Source: Herbiconiux daphne (GTDB lineage: Bacteria > Actinomycetota > Actinomycetes > Actinomycetales > Microbacteriaceae). Taken from it: a DNA stretch of 64,000 bases. The DNA lies in NCBI RefSeq assembly GCF_024979295.1, contig NZ_JANLCJ010000001.1:620001-684000 (forward strand), written 5' to 3'. A program made the position numbers and the translations under genes. The notes under the pieces were generated by a model, which made no database searches, was not told the origin of the DNA, and saw only the letters and a list, made by a program, of their open reading frames with translations. Positions 25,047-33,306 of this stretch are shown piece by piece. Positions within the stretch are counted from its first letter, which is position 1. Each line of letters begins with the position of its first letter.

Positions 25047-26162
25047 GTGTCCTGGCGAGCCGCGACCCGCGACCTGTTCACCCTGCGAAAGGCGCCGCCG
25101 CAGTGGCCGCTGGGACTGCAGGCGGCGGTCGCCATCATGCTGCCGCCCTTCGTCTTCGCCCTGGCGGGGCAGGCGACCCTCGGGCTGACGGCCTCGCTCG
25201 GCTCGTTCATCGTGCTGCACCTGCCCGACCGCAGCCGGCGGGAGCGGGCGCTGGAGCTTCCGGTGATCATGGTGGGGTTCCTCGTGGCCGCGGGTGCCGG
25301 CATCCTGACCAGCACCTCCCTGCTCGGCAACCTCGCGGCGATGCTCGTGGTAGCGGTGGTGAGCTCGTTCGTGGGCCTCGGCCTCGGCGTCGGGTCGCCG
25401 GGGTCGATGTTCTATGTGCTGATCACGGGCGCGATCGGGGCGCTGGTGGCACCCGTCTCCGCGCAGGGGGCGGGTGTCGACCCATGGCTGGCGCTGCTCA
25501 TGCTCACCATCGGGATGGTCACCGGGTATCTCGTGGTGCTGGCGCCGCTGCTCGTGCCGGCCGGGCGTCGGCGGGATGCCGTGCGATACCGGGCGCGCAG
25601 ACCGTGGCGGTTCGCCTACACGGCCGACGTGCGGCGCATCTTCACCCGCCTCACCATCGCCACCGTGCTGGGGGTGGCCGCCGGGGGTGCACTCGGGCTG
25701 CACCGCGTGCATTGGGTGCTGCTGGCGATCATCGCCATCCTGCAGAAGGACAGCCAGGTGCGGCTGAGCGTGCTGCGGGGCCTGCATCGTGTGCTCGGCA
25801 CCGCGGTGGCGCTGCTGCTGTTCTACCTGATCGCGCTCTGGAACCCGACCGGGATCCCCTTGGTGCTGCTGATCGGGGTGCTGATGTACCTCTTCGAGAT
25901 CCTCGTGCCGAGGAACCTGGGGCTGTCTCTGGTGGCGATCACGCCGATGGCATTGGTGATCGCCGCCGCCGGGGCGGACCAGCCGCTGATGGACATCGTG
26001 GGTGTGCGGGTGGAGGACACCGCCACCGGGGCCGGGATCGCCTTCCTGGTGGTCGTCGGCGTCACGCTCCAGCGCAGGCTCGGCGCCGCCGGGCGCCTTC
26101 GCCGCCGCGCCGCCGTCCGGGCCGCGCCGATGTCGACCCCGCGTCCCGGTGGCCGCGGGTAG
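25047..26162 (+). CDS. FUSC-family integral membrane protein
   Basis: A 371-residue protein with about ten helices in two sets. The first set spans about 20-165. A short cytoplasmic stretch (PAGRRRDAVRYRARRPWRFA) separates it from the second set (LGVAAGGALGLHRVHWVLLA, then IIAILQKDSQVRLSVLRGLHRVLGTA). The second half carries the fusaric-acid-resistance-like motif HxxHWVLLAIIAILQ-x(8-10)-RGLHRxLGT. Proteins of this type export small aromatic or acidic compounds, and the substrate here is unknown. It starts with GTG 13 bp after the DUF1275 gene. The following 88 bp before the convergent MFS gene hold no supported gene. Confidence 0.82.
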   Translation: MSWRAATRDLFTLRKAPPQWPLGLQAAVAIMLPPFVFALAGQATLGLTASLGSFIVLHLPDRSRRERALELPVIMVGFLVAAGAGILTSTSLLGNLAAMLVVAVVSSFVGLGLGVGSPGSMFYVLITGAIGALVAPVSAQGAGVDPWLALLMLTIGMVTGYLVVLAPLLVPAGRRRDAVRYRARRPWRFAYTADVRRIFTRLTIATVLGVAAGGALGLHRVHWVLLAIIAILQKDSQVRLSVLRGLHRVLGTAVALLLFYLIALWNPTGIPLVLLIGVLMYLFEILVPRNLGLSLVAITPMALVIAAAGADQPLMDIVGVRVEDTATGAGIAFLVVVGVTLQRRLGAAGRLRRRAAVRAAPMSTPRPGGRG

Positions 26163-26250
26163 AGGCGTTGTCGATCGGCGGCGCCACGAAGAGGATCGTC
26201 GTCAGCGTCAGCCCGATCGTCAGCGGTGCCATGGGCGCCATGCCGCCACG

Positions 26251-27918
26251 CTAGGGATCGCCGGCCTCCCTGTGATGAGGCTGCTTTCGGATCGCTCTGC
26301 GACGATTGGCGAAGAGGTACCGCGTTTTGTGCGGCGCCGCGAGCAAGTGCTGCACGCTGGGCGGCGTCGTGCTGAACGCCTTTGCGGCCTCGAGCAGCTC
26401 GTCGTCGTACTGCGTGATGCGGTCGGCGTGCTGGTCGAGGTGCTCCTGCCAGGAACCGACGACGAAGGCCTCCACGAGAACGGCCGGGTCGTCGCGGTCG
26501 GTGTAGAGCTCCCAGCGTCGCGCACCGGTGCGGCGGCGGCTCTCCTCCACCGGCTCCATCTGCCGGGTGAAGCGCTCCCGGTCGGCCTCGGGCACGGTGT
26601 ACCGCACCAGCACGAGTACCTGATCCTCGTCGACGTCGTACTCGGCGCGCACGGGCGGGGCATCGGTCAGCGGAAGGGGCACGGCGGCCCGGCCCATCCC
26701 GGTGGGGTCGGCGAACGGCCGGATGATCAGCGACACCGCGACGGCGACGATCAGGATGCCGGCTGTCACCAGGGTGGTCGCAAGGCCCGCGGCGTCGGCG
26801 GCGGCGCCAACGAGCAGCGAGCCGAGCGCCGTGCAGCCGTAGAGCACGAGCTGGTAGAGCGAGAGCCCGCGGGTGCGCACCCAGGCGGGCAGGAAGGACT
26901 GCACCCCGCCGTTGATCGTGGCGATCACCCCGAGCCACGCGACGCCCACCGGCACCAGCACGGCGGCCGCGATCCACTCGTTCGGCGCCCAGGGCAGGGC
27001 GATGCTTCCGGCCCCGAACACTGCCGCCGAGATCAGGATCACCGTGTTCTGCTTCAGCCGTGCGCTCGCGGCCGGCAGCAGCAGCGCTCCGAGGATCGAT
27101 CCCCCGCCGAGGGCGGCGAGCAGCACCCCGTACCCCGCCGAGCCGAGCCCGAGCGAGGTGCTGGCCACGACCGGCAGCAGCGACCAGATCCCGGACGCGG
27201 GAATGAGGAACAGGCCCAGCCGCAGGTACATCGAGCGGATGATCACCGAGTGCCGCACATAGCGCAGCCCGGCGAGCGTGGCGTCGATGAAGGTCTCGGG
27301 GCGCGACCGGCGCGGCCGGTAGGAGCGCCAGAGCAGCAGGGTGGCGACGAACGCGGCGAAGCTCAGCGCGTTGAGCAGGAACACCGCGGCGACACCGAAC
27401 TGGGCGACGACCACACCGGCCACGGCCGGACCGATCGCCCGGGCGATGTTCACCCCGGTCGACGAAAGGGAGGCCGCGCTCGGGATGTCGCGCACCGGCA
27501 CGATCTCGGGCACGATCGCCTGATACGCCGGCAGCTGCAGGGCCGAGCCGGCCCCGAGCAGCAGGGTCAGCCCGAGCAGCACGGGCGCCGTCGTCAGCCC
27601 GGCGACGGTGAGCGCGGTCAGCAGGCCCACCACGATCAGCTGCCCGGTCTGCACCACGATCAGCAGCAACCGCTTGTTGAGGAACTCGCCGAGCACCCCG
27701 GCGGGGATCGCCAGCAGCAGCACCGGGGCCGCGGCCGCGGTCTGCACGAGCGCGATGACCCAGGCGGGACTGTGCGCCTCGACGAGCAGCCACTGCGCCC
27801 CGACGGTCTGCATCCACGCGCCGATGTTGCTGACGATGCCGGCCAGCCACAGCGCCCGGAACGCCCCCACCCGGAAGGGCGCCAGGAACCCGGAGGGAGT
27901 CGCGGCGGTCGCTTCCAT
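26251..27918 (-). CDS. MFS_3 transporter with C-terminal ABM-like domain
   Basis: A 555-residue protein. Residues 1-400 hold 10-12 helices of the MFS_3 (transmembrane secretion effector, EntS-like) branch: FRALWLAGIVSNIGAWMQTV opens TM1, and ALQLPAYQAIVPEIVP and RAIGPAVAGVVVA are typical. From about residue 420 a soluble domain (DQVLVLVRYTVPEADRERF, later RRWELYTDRDDPAVLVEAFV) resembles a dimeric alpha/beta-barrel monooxygenase-like fold. This tail is known in the family. The ATG shares its A with the TGA of the upstream hydrolase gene, so the two are coupled. Substrate unknown. Confidence 0.87.
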   Translation of the reverse strand: MEATAATPSGFLAPFRVGAFRALWLAGIVSNIGAWMQTVGAQWLLVEAHSPAWVIALVQTAAAAPVLLLAIPAGVLGEFLNKRLLLIVVQTGQLIVVGLLTALTVAGLTTAPVLLGLTLLLGAGSALQLPAYQAIVPEIVPVRDIPSAASLSSTGVNIARAIGPAVAGVVVAQFGVAAVFLLNALSFAAFVATLLLWRSYRPRRSRPETFIDATLAGLRYVRHSVIIRSMYLRLGLFLIPASGIWSLLPVVASTSLGLGSAGYGVLLAALGGGSILGALLLPAASARLKQNTVILISAAVFGAGSIALPWAPNEWIAAAVLVPVGVAWLGVIATINGGVQSFLPAWVRTRGLSLYQLVLYGCTALGSLLVGAAADAAGLATTLVTAGILIVAVAVSLIIRPFADPTGMGRAAVPLPLTDAPPVRAEYDVDEDQVLVLVRYTVPEADRERFTRQMEPVEESRRRTGARRWELYTDRDDPAVLVEAFVVGSWQEHLDQHADRITQYDDELLEAAKAFSTTPPSVQHLLAAPHKTRYLFANRRRAIRKQPHHREAGDP

Positions 27919-28739
27919 CACGAGGAGAGGAAGGCGATGATGTCGTCGTCGAGGGCCCGCCGGTAGGCACCGACGATGCCGTGGGGAGCGTCGGGATAGA
28001 TCGTGAGGGTGCCCTGCGCGAGGAGGGTGATCGCGATCTCGGAGGTCGCGGCCGACGGTACGATCCGGTCGTCGGCCCCATGGGCGAGCAGCACGGGCAC
28101 CTCGAGCGCCCGCAGGTCGTCGGTGAGGTCCGTCTCCGAGAAGGCCCGGATGCCGTCATACGCGGCGGCCAGGTTCAGGTTCTGGCCCTGCCGCCAGAGA
28201 TCGTCGCTGTCGCCGCGGGTGACGGTGGCGCCCCGACGGTCGCCGCCGAAGAAGGGGCCGGCGAGGTCGATCCAGTACTGCGAGGCGTTCTCCAGCACGG
28301 CCTCGCGCATGGCGTCGAGGGCGTCGAGCGGAACACCGTCGGGGTTCGTCACGGTCTGCAGCAGCAGCGGAGCGACCCCGCCGACGGTGATGATGCTCAC
28401 CACCCGGCCCTGGCCGTGCCGGGCGGCGTACCGCACCACCTCGCCGGCGCCGGCGCCGTGGCCGATCAGGGTGAGGTCGGTGAGGTCGAGCGTCAGCACG
28501 AGCTCCCTGAGGTCGCCGACGTGGGTGTCCAAGTCGTTTCCGGCATAGGTCTTCGAGGAGCGGCCGTGACCGCGCCGGTCGTGGGCGATCGCGCGGTAGC
28601 CCGCATCCGCGATCAGCTTGATCTCACGCGCCCACGCGTCGGAGGAGAGGGGCCAGCCGTGGCTGAGCAGAACGGGCCGGCCCTCGCCCTGATCGGTGTA
28701 GTAGATCCGGGTTCCGTCGGTGATGGTGATGTAGGGCAT
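27918..28739 (-). CDS. Alpha/beta hydrolase-fold protein lacking the nucleophile serine
   Basis: A 273-residue paralogue of the chloroperoxidase-type hydrolase encoded at 21671-22507. It keeps SHGWPLSSDAW, AHDRRGHGRSS, the acid loop AHGADDRIVP and the base PHGI. Its nucleophile elbow reads GHGAGAG instead of GHSxGG: the codon at 28455-28457 is GGC (Gly95), where Ser is required. The frame is otherwise intact and has typical codon use, so it is not simply decaying. It may have a non-hydrolytic role such as ligand binding or chaperoning. It is coupled to the MFS gene downstream. Confidence 0.88.
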   Translation of the reverse strand: MPYITITDGTRIYYTDQGEGRPVLLSHGWPLSSDAWAREIKLIADAGYRAIAHDRRGHGRSSKTYAGNDLDTHVGDLRELVLTLDLTDLTLIGHGAGAGEVVRYAARHGQGRVVSIITVGGVAPLLLQTVTNPDGVPLDALDAMREAVLENASQYWIDLAGPFFGGDRRGATVTRGDSDDLWRQGQNLNLAAAYDGIRAFSETDLTDDLRALEVPVLLAHGADDRIVPSAATSEIAITLLAQGTLTIYPDAPHGIVGAYRRALDDDIIAFLSS

Positions 28740-28848
28740 AGAGCGTCTCCGCGGTTGTTCGAGCGGCCGGTTTCCCTCGACGCTAGGCGCGAGCGGGCAC
28801 CGCGGGTACGACCGCCCGTCCACACCTCTTGCGTCGATTGTCGAGTGC

Positions 28849-30009
28849 TCAGAACCGCCCGGTGGTCTCCAGGAACCGGATGAGCTTCAGCCCGAGATGC
28901 AGCGTGCTGCGAGCGACGCCGTCGTTCAGCGCCTCCTTCACCACCGGTGGCATGTTCTCGAGCCGGTAGTACAGGGTCGTGCGGTGGATGTGCAGGCGCT
29001 CGCAGGCGTGCTTGACCTGGGATCCCACATCCAGGTAGGTCTCGACCGTCTGGCGCTGCAGGGCGTCGCCATCCGCGCAGAGCGTGTACGCGGCAGGGGA
29101 GAACAGCGCCACCTGCGCGCCGTCGGCGCGAATGGACGAGAGCATCAGCCAGGTGCCCAGCTCGCTGATGTCGGCCACCCCGCCGAACTGGGGAAGCGGC
29201 AGCACCGTCTCGGCAGCGGTGACCGCCTGGTCGACGGTGCCGCGCAGATCGTCGGCCTGCCGGGCGTGCCGAGCGGTGCCGATCGCCCGCACCGTCAGCG
29301 AGCGGGCGGCGGCCTCGGTCGTGATCTGCTCGACCACGGCCGCCGAGTCGGCCGCCCGCACGGCGAACAGCTGGGTCACGCCGCGTTCGCCGAGATAGAA
29401 GATGCCCTGTGTGCGCCGGGCGTCGAGCTGCCGGCCGAAGGCGACCCGTTCGACGGCACCGGATCCGGAGTCGAGCATCACGGCCACCACCAAGGTGCCC
29501 GGGCCCCGCTCGAGCCACAGGTTCGTCACCGCATCCTTGAAGGCCCGGTGCGCGGTCGCGGGGTCGTCGGAGAGCAGTCGGCCGATGACGGCCGACCGGG
29601 CGCTGCTGTCATCGGCCGGCAGCCGGCAGGAGAGCTCCTCGCGCACGAGCAGTAACGCTGCGTCGAGGGCGGCGTAGTGCGCCGCCGTGAGCGGCGGCAG
29701 CGATCCGGTGATCAGCCACAGGATGCACAGCGGGCCGGCTTCGTCGCGCACCGGGATCGCCAACCGCTCGAGCCCGCCGAGCGGCTCCAGGTCGACTCTC
29801 ACCGGCTGGCGGGCCTCGGCGACCCGCAGACCCTCGACCAGCGCGCGGGCCTCCGGCGGTGTGCGCCGCTGCAGCAACGTCTGCAGCCGGATCTCGTCGA
29901 TGACCTCGCCCTGGGCGCTGGCGGCGACCGGCCGGTGGTTCAGGTCGCTGATCACGACGGATCGACCGAGAGCGGTGGCGAGCTCGTCGACGATGTCCTG
30001 GATGTTCAT
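28849..30009 (-). CDS. PucR-family transcriptional regulator
   Basis: A 386-residue regulator. The N-terminal ~130 residues (MNIQDIVDELATALGRSVVI) form a sensory domain of the type found in PucR/CdaR-like proteins. The C-terminal HTH_30 block is QTVETYLDVGSQVKHACERL, then HIHRTTLYYRLENM. I prefer ATG 30009; a TTG at 30036 would add nine residues. Its stop lies 109 bp upstream of the start of the hydrolase/MFS pair on the same strand, which it may regulate. It is divergent from crcB. Confidence 0.87.
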   Translation of the reverse strand: MNIQDIVDELATALGRSVVISDLNHRPVAASAQGEVIDEIRLQTLLQRRTPPEARALVEGLRVAEARQPVRVDLEPLGGLERLAIPVRDEAGPLCILWLITGSLPPLTAAHYAALDAALLLVREELSCRLPADDSSARSAVIGRLLSDDPATAHRAFKDAVTNLWLERGPGTLVVAVMLDSGSGAVERVAFGRQLDARRTQGIFYLGERGVTQLFAVRAADSAAVVEQITTEAAARSLTVRAIGTARHARQADDLRGTVDQAVTAAETVLPLPQFGGVADISELGTWLMLSSIRADGAQVALFSPAAYTLCADGDALQRQTVETYLDVGSQVKHACERLHIHRTTLYYRLENMPPVVKEALNDGVARSTLHLGLKLIRFLETTGRF

Positions 30010-30185
30010 GTCGAGGCCCACGCTACGGGCGGGCAACGCGCGGGCGCGTGGCCCTCCCGTTCATACCCTCGGAACGACGGTTCGCCCGTTCGACGTTCGT
30101 CGCAACGGGAGTCATCAACAGTCCCTGTGTCGGGCGCGGCACGGCGCCTAGTCTCGTGGCACGACGGAGGAGGAATGAAGCGACC

Positions 30186-30692
30186 ATGACGACGAGAACG
30201 GCCCGGCAGCCGCAGGCACCCGTCGGCACGATGGCACCCGCCCGCACGGGCACGCTCGCCGACCACCGCTCGTGGTCGGCTGCGCTCATGGTGTTTGCCG
30301 GCGGCGCCCTCGGCACGGTCGCGCGGGAGTCTCTCGACCTGCTGACGCCCGCCGATCGGCTCGTCTACACCACATTCGCGATCAACCTCCTCGGATCCTT
30401 CGCGCTGGCGGTCGCCTACACCGCGCTCCAGGCGCGGCACACGGGCGCCGTCGCGGCCCGGCGGGTGCGGCTGCTGGCCGGAACCGGATTCCTCGGCGGG
30501 TTCACCACGTACGGGTCGTTCGCCGTCGCCACCGTGGTTGCCGGGTCGCACGGCTCGGTCGGCGACGCCGTGCTCTACGCCGTGGGCAGCCTGCTGCTCG
30601 GGGCGATCGCGGCCCTCCTCGGTCGTTGGGTGGTGGAGCGGCTGACCCGGTCCGCCCGGGCCACGCCCCTGGCGGACCAGCGGGCGAAATGA
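30186..30692 (+). CDS. crcB: Fluoride channel subunit CrcB/Fluc (first of pair)
   Basis: A 168-residue four-helix membrane protein with a ~35-residue N-terminal extension. Family motifs are GGALGTVARESLD, TFAINLLGSFALAV (pore Asn) and GTGFLGGFTTYGSFAVAT (Phe-box and Na+ site region). Fluc channels are dual-topology dimers that let fluoride out of the cell. When two genes lie in tandem they form a heterodimer. The second gene overlaps its stop (ATGA). A TAGTCT -10-like box near 30150 and GGAGGAGG precede it. No fluoride riboswitch is visible upstream. Confidence 0.93.
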   Translation: MTTRTARQPQAPVGTMAPARTGTLADHRSWSAALMVFAGGALGTVARESLDLLTPADRLVYTTFAINLLGSFALAVAYTALQARHTGAVAARRVRLLAGTGFLGGFTTYGSFAVATVVAGSHGSVGDAVLYAVGSLLLGAIAALLGRWVVERLTRSARATPLADQRAK

Positions 30693-31060
30693 CCTCCTTC
30701 CTCCCCCTCACCGTCCTCGGCATCGCTGTCGCCGGAGGCCTCGGAGCCGTGCTGCGTCTCGTGATCGGCGGGCACATCCAGCAGTGGTCGGGGTGGACCT
30801 TCCCGATCGGCACCGCCGTTGTCAACGTGTGCGGCTCGTTCCTGCTCGGGCTCGTCATGAGCGCGGCCACGACCTCGTTCGGCCCGGCCTGGCTCGCCAT
30901 CGCCGGAACGGGGTTCCTCGGCGGCTTCACCACCTTCAGCACCGCGAGCGTCGACACGGCCGACCTCGTGCGGGGCCGGCATCCGTGGCGCGCCCTGCTG
31001 AACGCCGCCGGGGTGGGGCTGCTCGCCCTCGCGGCCGCCGCGATGGGCTACTCGCTCTGA
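30689..31060 (+). CDS. crcB: Fluoride channel subunit CrcB/Fluc (second of pair)
   Basis: A 123-residue four-helix protein without the N-terminal extension of its partner. Motifs are GGLGAVLRLVIG, GTAVVNVCGSFLLG (pore Asn) and GTGFLGGFTTFSTASVDTA. It is translationally coupled to the first crcB gene, and the two presumably form a heterodimeric channel with opposite membrane topologies. Confidence 0.94.
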   Translation: MTSFLPLTVLGIAVAGGLGAVLRLVIGGHIQQWSGWTFPIGTAVVNVCGSFLLGLVMSAATTSFGPAWLAIAGTGFLGGFTTFSTASVDTADLVRGRHPWRALLNAAGVGLLALAAAAMGYSL

Positions 31061-31069
31061 CCGAGAACG

Positions 31070-31165
31070 ACGCGGACCCGATAGCGAGCGCCGGTAGCGC
31101 GAGCCCGGCGTAGCCGATGAGGAAACCAGCAGCACGCGGCGCCGGCCGATCCAGTCGCTCACCTG
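31070..31165 (-). pseudogene. Possible remnant of an MFS transporter gene
   Basis: On the minus strand one frame reads VSDWIGRRRVLLV, very like the loop 2-3 motif of MFS permeases. A frame shift of two bases then gives FLIGYAGLALPALAIG, like the following helix. No start, stop or flanking helices remain, so this would be a short decayed piece left between crcB and the flavoprotein gene. It rests on pattern recognition over about 30 residues. Confidence 0.3.
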
Positions 31166-31175
31166 GCTGTTCTGG

Positions 31176-32324
31176 TCACGAGGTGAACGGGAGCGAGGCT
31201 GCGAGCCGGCGCCCGTAGTCGGAGATCCAGCGACCGACGGGCAGCCGCTCCCGGTCGTAGCGGGCGAGCGCCTCGGGCAGGGGCAGCTCGCCGAGCAGGG
31301 CCGCTAGGGTCATGGCGTCACCCGCCGCCTTGGCCGCCCCCATCGCCGTGTGCGGCCGTACCATCACCGCGGCGTCGCCGAGCAGGGCGACCCGGCCCCG
31401 CGCCATCCGCGGGGGCACGTAGTCGAAAATGGCCTGCAAGAAGGGCTCGCCCTCGGCTGCGACGGCGACCGCGAACGGCTCGGGCAGCTCGCGGTGCGCG
31501 GCATCCACCAGCTCGGTGCGAAGGCCGGTGGGCAGCTGGCCCGGCGCCAGCGAGACTCCGCCGCGGCCGCGCCCCGAGGTGACCATGAGCGCGTCGAGCT
31601 GCTGCGGGGTGAGTGGGCGATACCAGACCCAGTTGTAGCGCCGGCTGCCGCGCTGCACCTCGCCTGCGGCGCCGGGAACGAGGTAGCCCAGCATGTGGGC
31701 GTTCGGCCCGTTGAAGAACGCGAAGCGGTCGAGCAGCAGGCCGGCGGCCTCGGGGAGAGTGCGCTCGGGAACGAGGCCGCGCCAGGTCACGTAGCCCGCA
31801 TAGGTGTTCGCGTGATGCTCGGGCGCCACGGTGGGTCGCACGACGGAGTTGAGCCCATCGGCCCCGACCACCAGGTCGACCTGTTCGTGCCGACCGTCGG
31901 CGAAGTGCACGGTGGCGTGCTGCTCGGTGGAGTCGACCCCCTCGACCGGGCTGGCGAGCCGGTACGCGTCCGGGGGCAGCAGCTCGAGCAGCACCTCGTA
32001 GAGGTGATCCCACGAGAGCTGGGTCTGCGGGGAGGGATCGCGGGAGGCGATCCGGCCGGAGCGGTCGAGCGTTATGCGCTCGTGGGCGATCACGCCCACC
32101 CGGCCGGCGTCCTCACGGCCCAGGCGGCGCAGCAGCTCGAACAGCTCCTGCTGCGCCACGAGCCCGGCGCCACGCCGGGCCAGACCGTGCGTGGAGCGCT
32201 CGAAGACGGTCACGTCGTGTCCAGCCCGGGTGAGCAGGGTCGCGGCGAAGAGGCCGCCGATCGACCCGCCGACCACGGCGATCCGGAGCCGGTCAGGCAT
32301 GGCGGGATCTCGGTCTCGGTTCAT
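31176..32324 (-). CDS. FAD-dependent aromatic monooxygenase-type protein
   Basis: A 382-residue class A flavoprotein. It has [20 protein letters not shown] (FAD Rossmann), the middle [15 protein letters not shown] and the late [33 protein letters not shown] and [10 protein letters not shown] match the dihydroxypyridine hydroxylase-like enzyme encoded at 16395-17678, so these are diverged paralogues. It stands alone, away from obvious catabolic partners. The start is ATG 32324 (AAGGA upstream) or ATG 32300; the second lies just before the conserved strand and next to the stop of a small upstream frame. Confidence 0.87.
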   Translation of the reverse strand: MNRDRDPAMPDRLRIAVVGGSIGGLFAATLLTRAGHDVTVFERSTHGLARRGAGLVAQQELFELLRRLGREDAGRVGVIAHERITLDRSGRIASRDPSPQTQLSWDHLYEVLLELLPPDAYRLASPVEGVDSTEQHATVHFADGRHEQVDLVVGADGLNSVVRPTVAPEHHANTYAGYVTWRGLVPERTLPEAAGLLLDRFAFFNGPNAHMLGYLVPGAAGEVQRGSRRYNWVWYRPLTPQQLDALMVTSGRGRGGVSLAPGQLPTGLRTELVDAAHRELPEPFAVAVAAEGEPFLQAIFDYVPPRMARGRVALLGDAAVMVRPHTAMGAAKAAGDAMTLAALLGELPLPEALARYDRERLPVGRWISDYGRRLAASLPFTS

Positions 32325-32397
32325 CGCTGATCCTTCGGCCCGGTGTTCTTGCCGGGCGAGGTCGTCGACCTCCGTGGCGGAGTGACGCGGGCTGCAT
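32293..32397 (-). CDS. Possible 34-codon upstream open frame
   Basis: ATG 32397 has an AAGGAG box at ideal 5-nt spacing and opens a 34-residue Arg/Pro-rich frame that ends at TGA 32293. It overlaps both candidate starts of the flavoprotein gene in another frame, and its stop lies 2 nt past the ATG at 32300. It could be a leader peptide that couples or limits translation. No homologue is known to me. Confidence 0.3.
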   Translation of the reverse strand: MQPASLRHGGRRPRPARTPGRRISDEPRPRSRHA

Positions 32398-32755
32398 GAG
32401 GACTCCTTCGCCGACGGGTCTCTGTAGCCGACGAATGTAGTGACCCCTCCGGGCGCCGCAGTGCGACACACGACGAGTCTTTCCGCACCCCCTGTCGCAA
32501 GGCCCTGCAAGCCGCCGCCGTCGGTGGCCGAGACGCGTGCCACCTTCATCGTCGCGAAGCGCCGCTGAGCTCTCCTCCCGGTGCTCGCGGTCACCCGGGA
32601 GCGCCCCGGCCGAGAGGCGGCGGTCTTCCGACAGACCCGGCGGCGGGATGGCGGGAACCCGACGTTATGCCCGCCGCCCGCGATGCCTATCGTCGGGGTG
32701 GAGACGAGCCTGCGCCGCACTCGCGCTGCCGGGCCGTCACCCCGATCGGAAGAAG
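32398..32755. other. Divergent intergenic region with gene fragments
   Basis: About 360 bp between the small upstream frame and the carbonic anhydrase gene. It must hold the two divergent promoters; TATCGT near 32686 could be a -10 for the plus strand. Positions 32510-32547 match 36 of 38 bases of 33374-33411 (early codons of the esterase gene). Positions 32547-32574 match 27 of 28 bases of 11422-11449 (end of the GerW-like gene and beyond). The two pieces join at the shared base 32547. Otherwise I see no gene. Confidence 0.75.
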
Positions 32756-32761
32756 ATGCAG

Positions 32762-33292
32762 ATGAGCCTCATCGATGACGCGATCAGCGCCAACTCAGCC
32801 CTCGCGGCGAGCTACGACAGCTCGCACAGCGGGCGACCCGCACCGAAGGTCGCCATCGTCACCTGCGCCGACCCCCGGCTGAGCGGCATCGTGCCGCTGC
32901 TCGGGCTCGCCGATGCCGACGTCGACATGATCAGGAACGTCGGCAGCGTGATCGACGATGACTCGGTGCGCTCGCTCGTCATCTCGACCCGGGTGCTGGG
33001 AACGCGCGAGATCATGATCATCAACCACAACGAGTGCGGCGTCACCACCTTCACCGACGACGAACTGCAGCAGCGGCTCCGTGACGAGACCGGGATGTCG
33101 CCGATCGCGCCTTCCCGTTTCTACAGCTTCACCGACACCGAGCAGAACACGCGCGAGCAGATGCAGAAGGCGCGGTCGCATCCGTGGATCGCCGCCGAGG
33201 TGCCGGTGCGCGGATTCGTCTTCGACGTGCACACCGGGTTGCTCAGCGAGGTGATGCCGCTCGAAGCGGCGGTCGCCGCGCGAGTGCACTGA
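32762..33292 (+). CDS. Small beta-carbonic anhydrase (Rv1284-like)
   Basis: A 176-residue beta-class carbonic anhydrase, interconverting CO2 and bicarbonate with zinc. The Cys-x-Asp-x-Arg motif is TCADPRL (about residue 34) and the His-x-x-Cys motif is NHNECG (about residue 88), supplying the Zn ligands and the Asp-Arg dyad. [13 protein letters not shown] and [15 protein letters not shown] match the short subgroup typified by mycobacterial Rv1284. A second ATG six bases upstream (32756) is possible, but the GGAAG box spaces better to 32762. An esterase gene follows 14 bp downstream. Confidence 0.93.
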   Translation: MSLIDDAISANSALAASYDSSHSGRPAPKVAIVTCADPRLSGIVPLLGLADADVDMIRNVGSVIDDDSVRSLVISTRVLGTREIMIINHNECGVTTFTDDELQQRLRDETGMSPIAPSRFYSFTDTEQNTREQMQKARSHPWIAAEVPVRGFVFDVHTGLLSEVMPLEAAVAARVH

Positions 33293-33306
33293 CGCGGGTG
33301 CCTGCC

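Noticed and set aside
26163..26250. Minus-strand start MAPMAPLTIGLTLTTILF between FUSC and MFS_3 genes
   Set aside because: It could be the first helix of a lost membrane protein, but the frame soon becomes Arg/Gly-rich over the FUSC gene and no family is recognisable.
26002..27966. Long open frame on the plus strand opposite the MFS_3 gene
   Set aside because: The translation is Arg/His/Gln-rich with no domain, and the minus strand holds a clear transporter.
30010..30185. Fluoride riboswitch upstream of crcB
   Set aside because: I looked for the conserved GGxGATGG start and CTGATG end of the fluoride aptamer and found neither.
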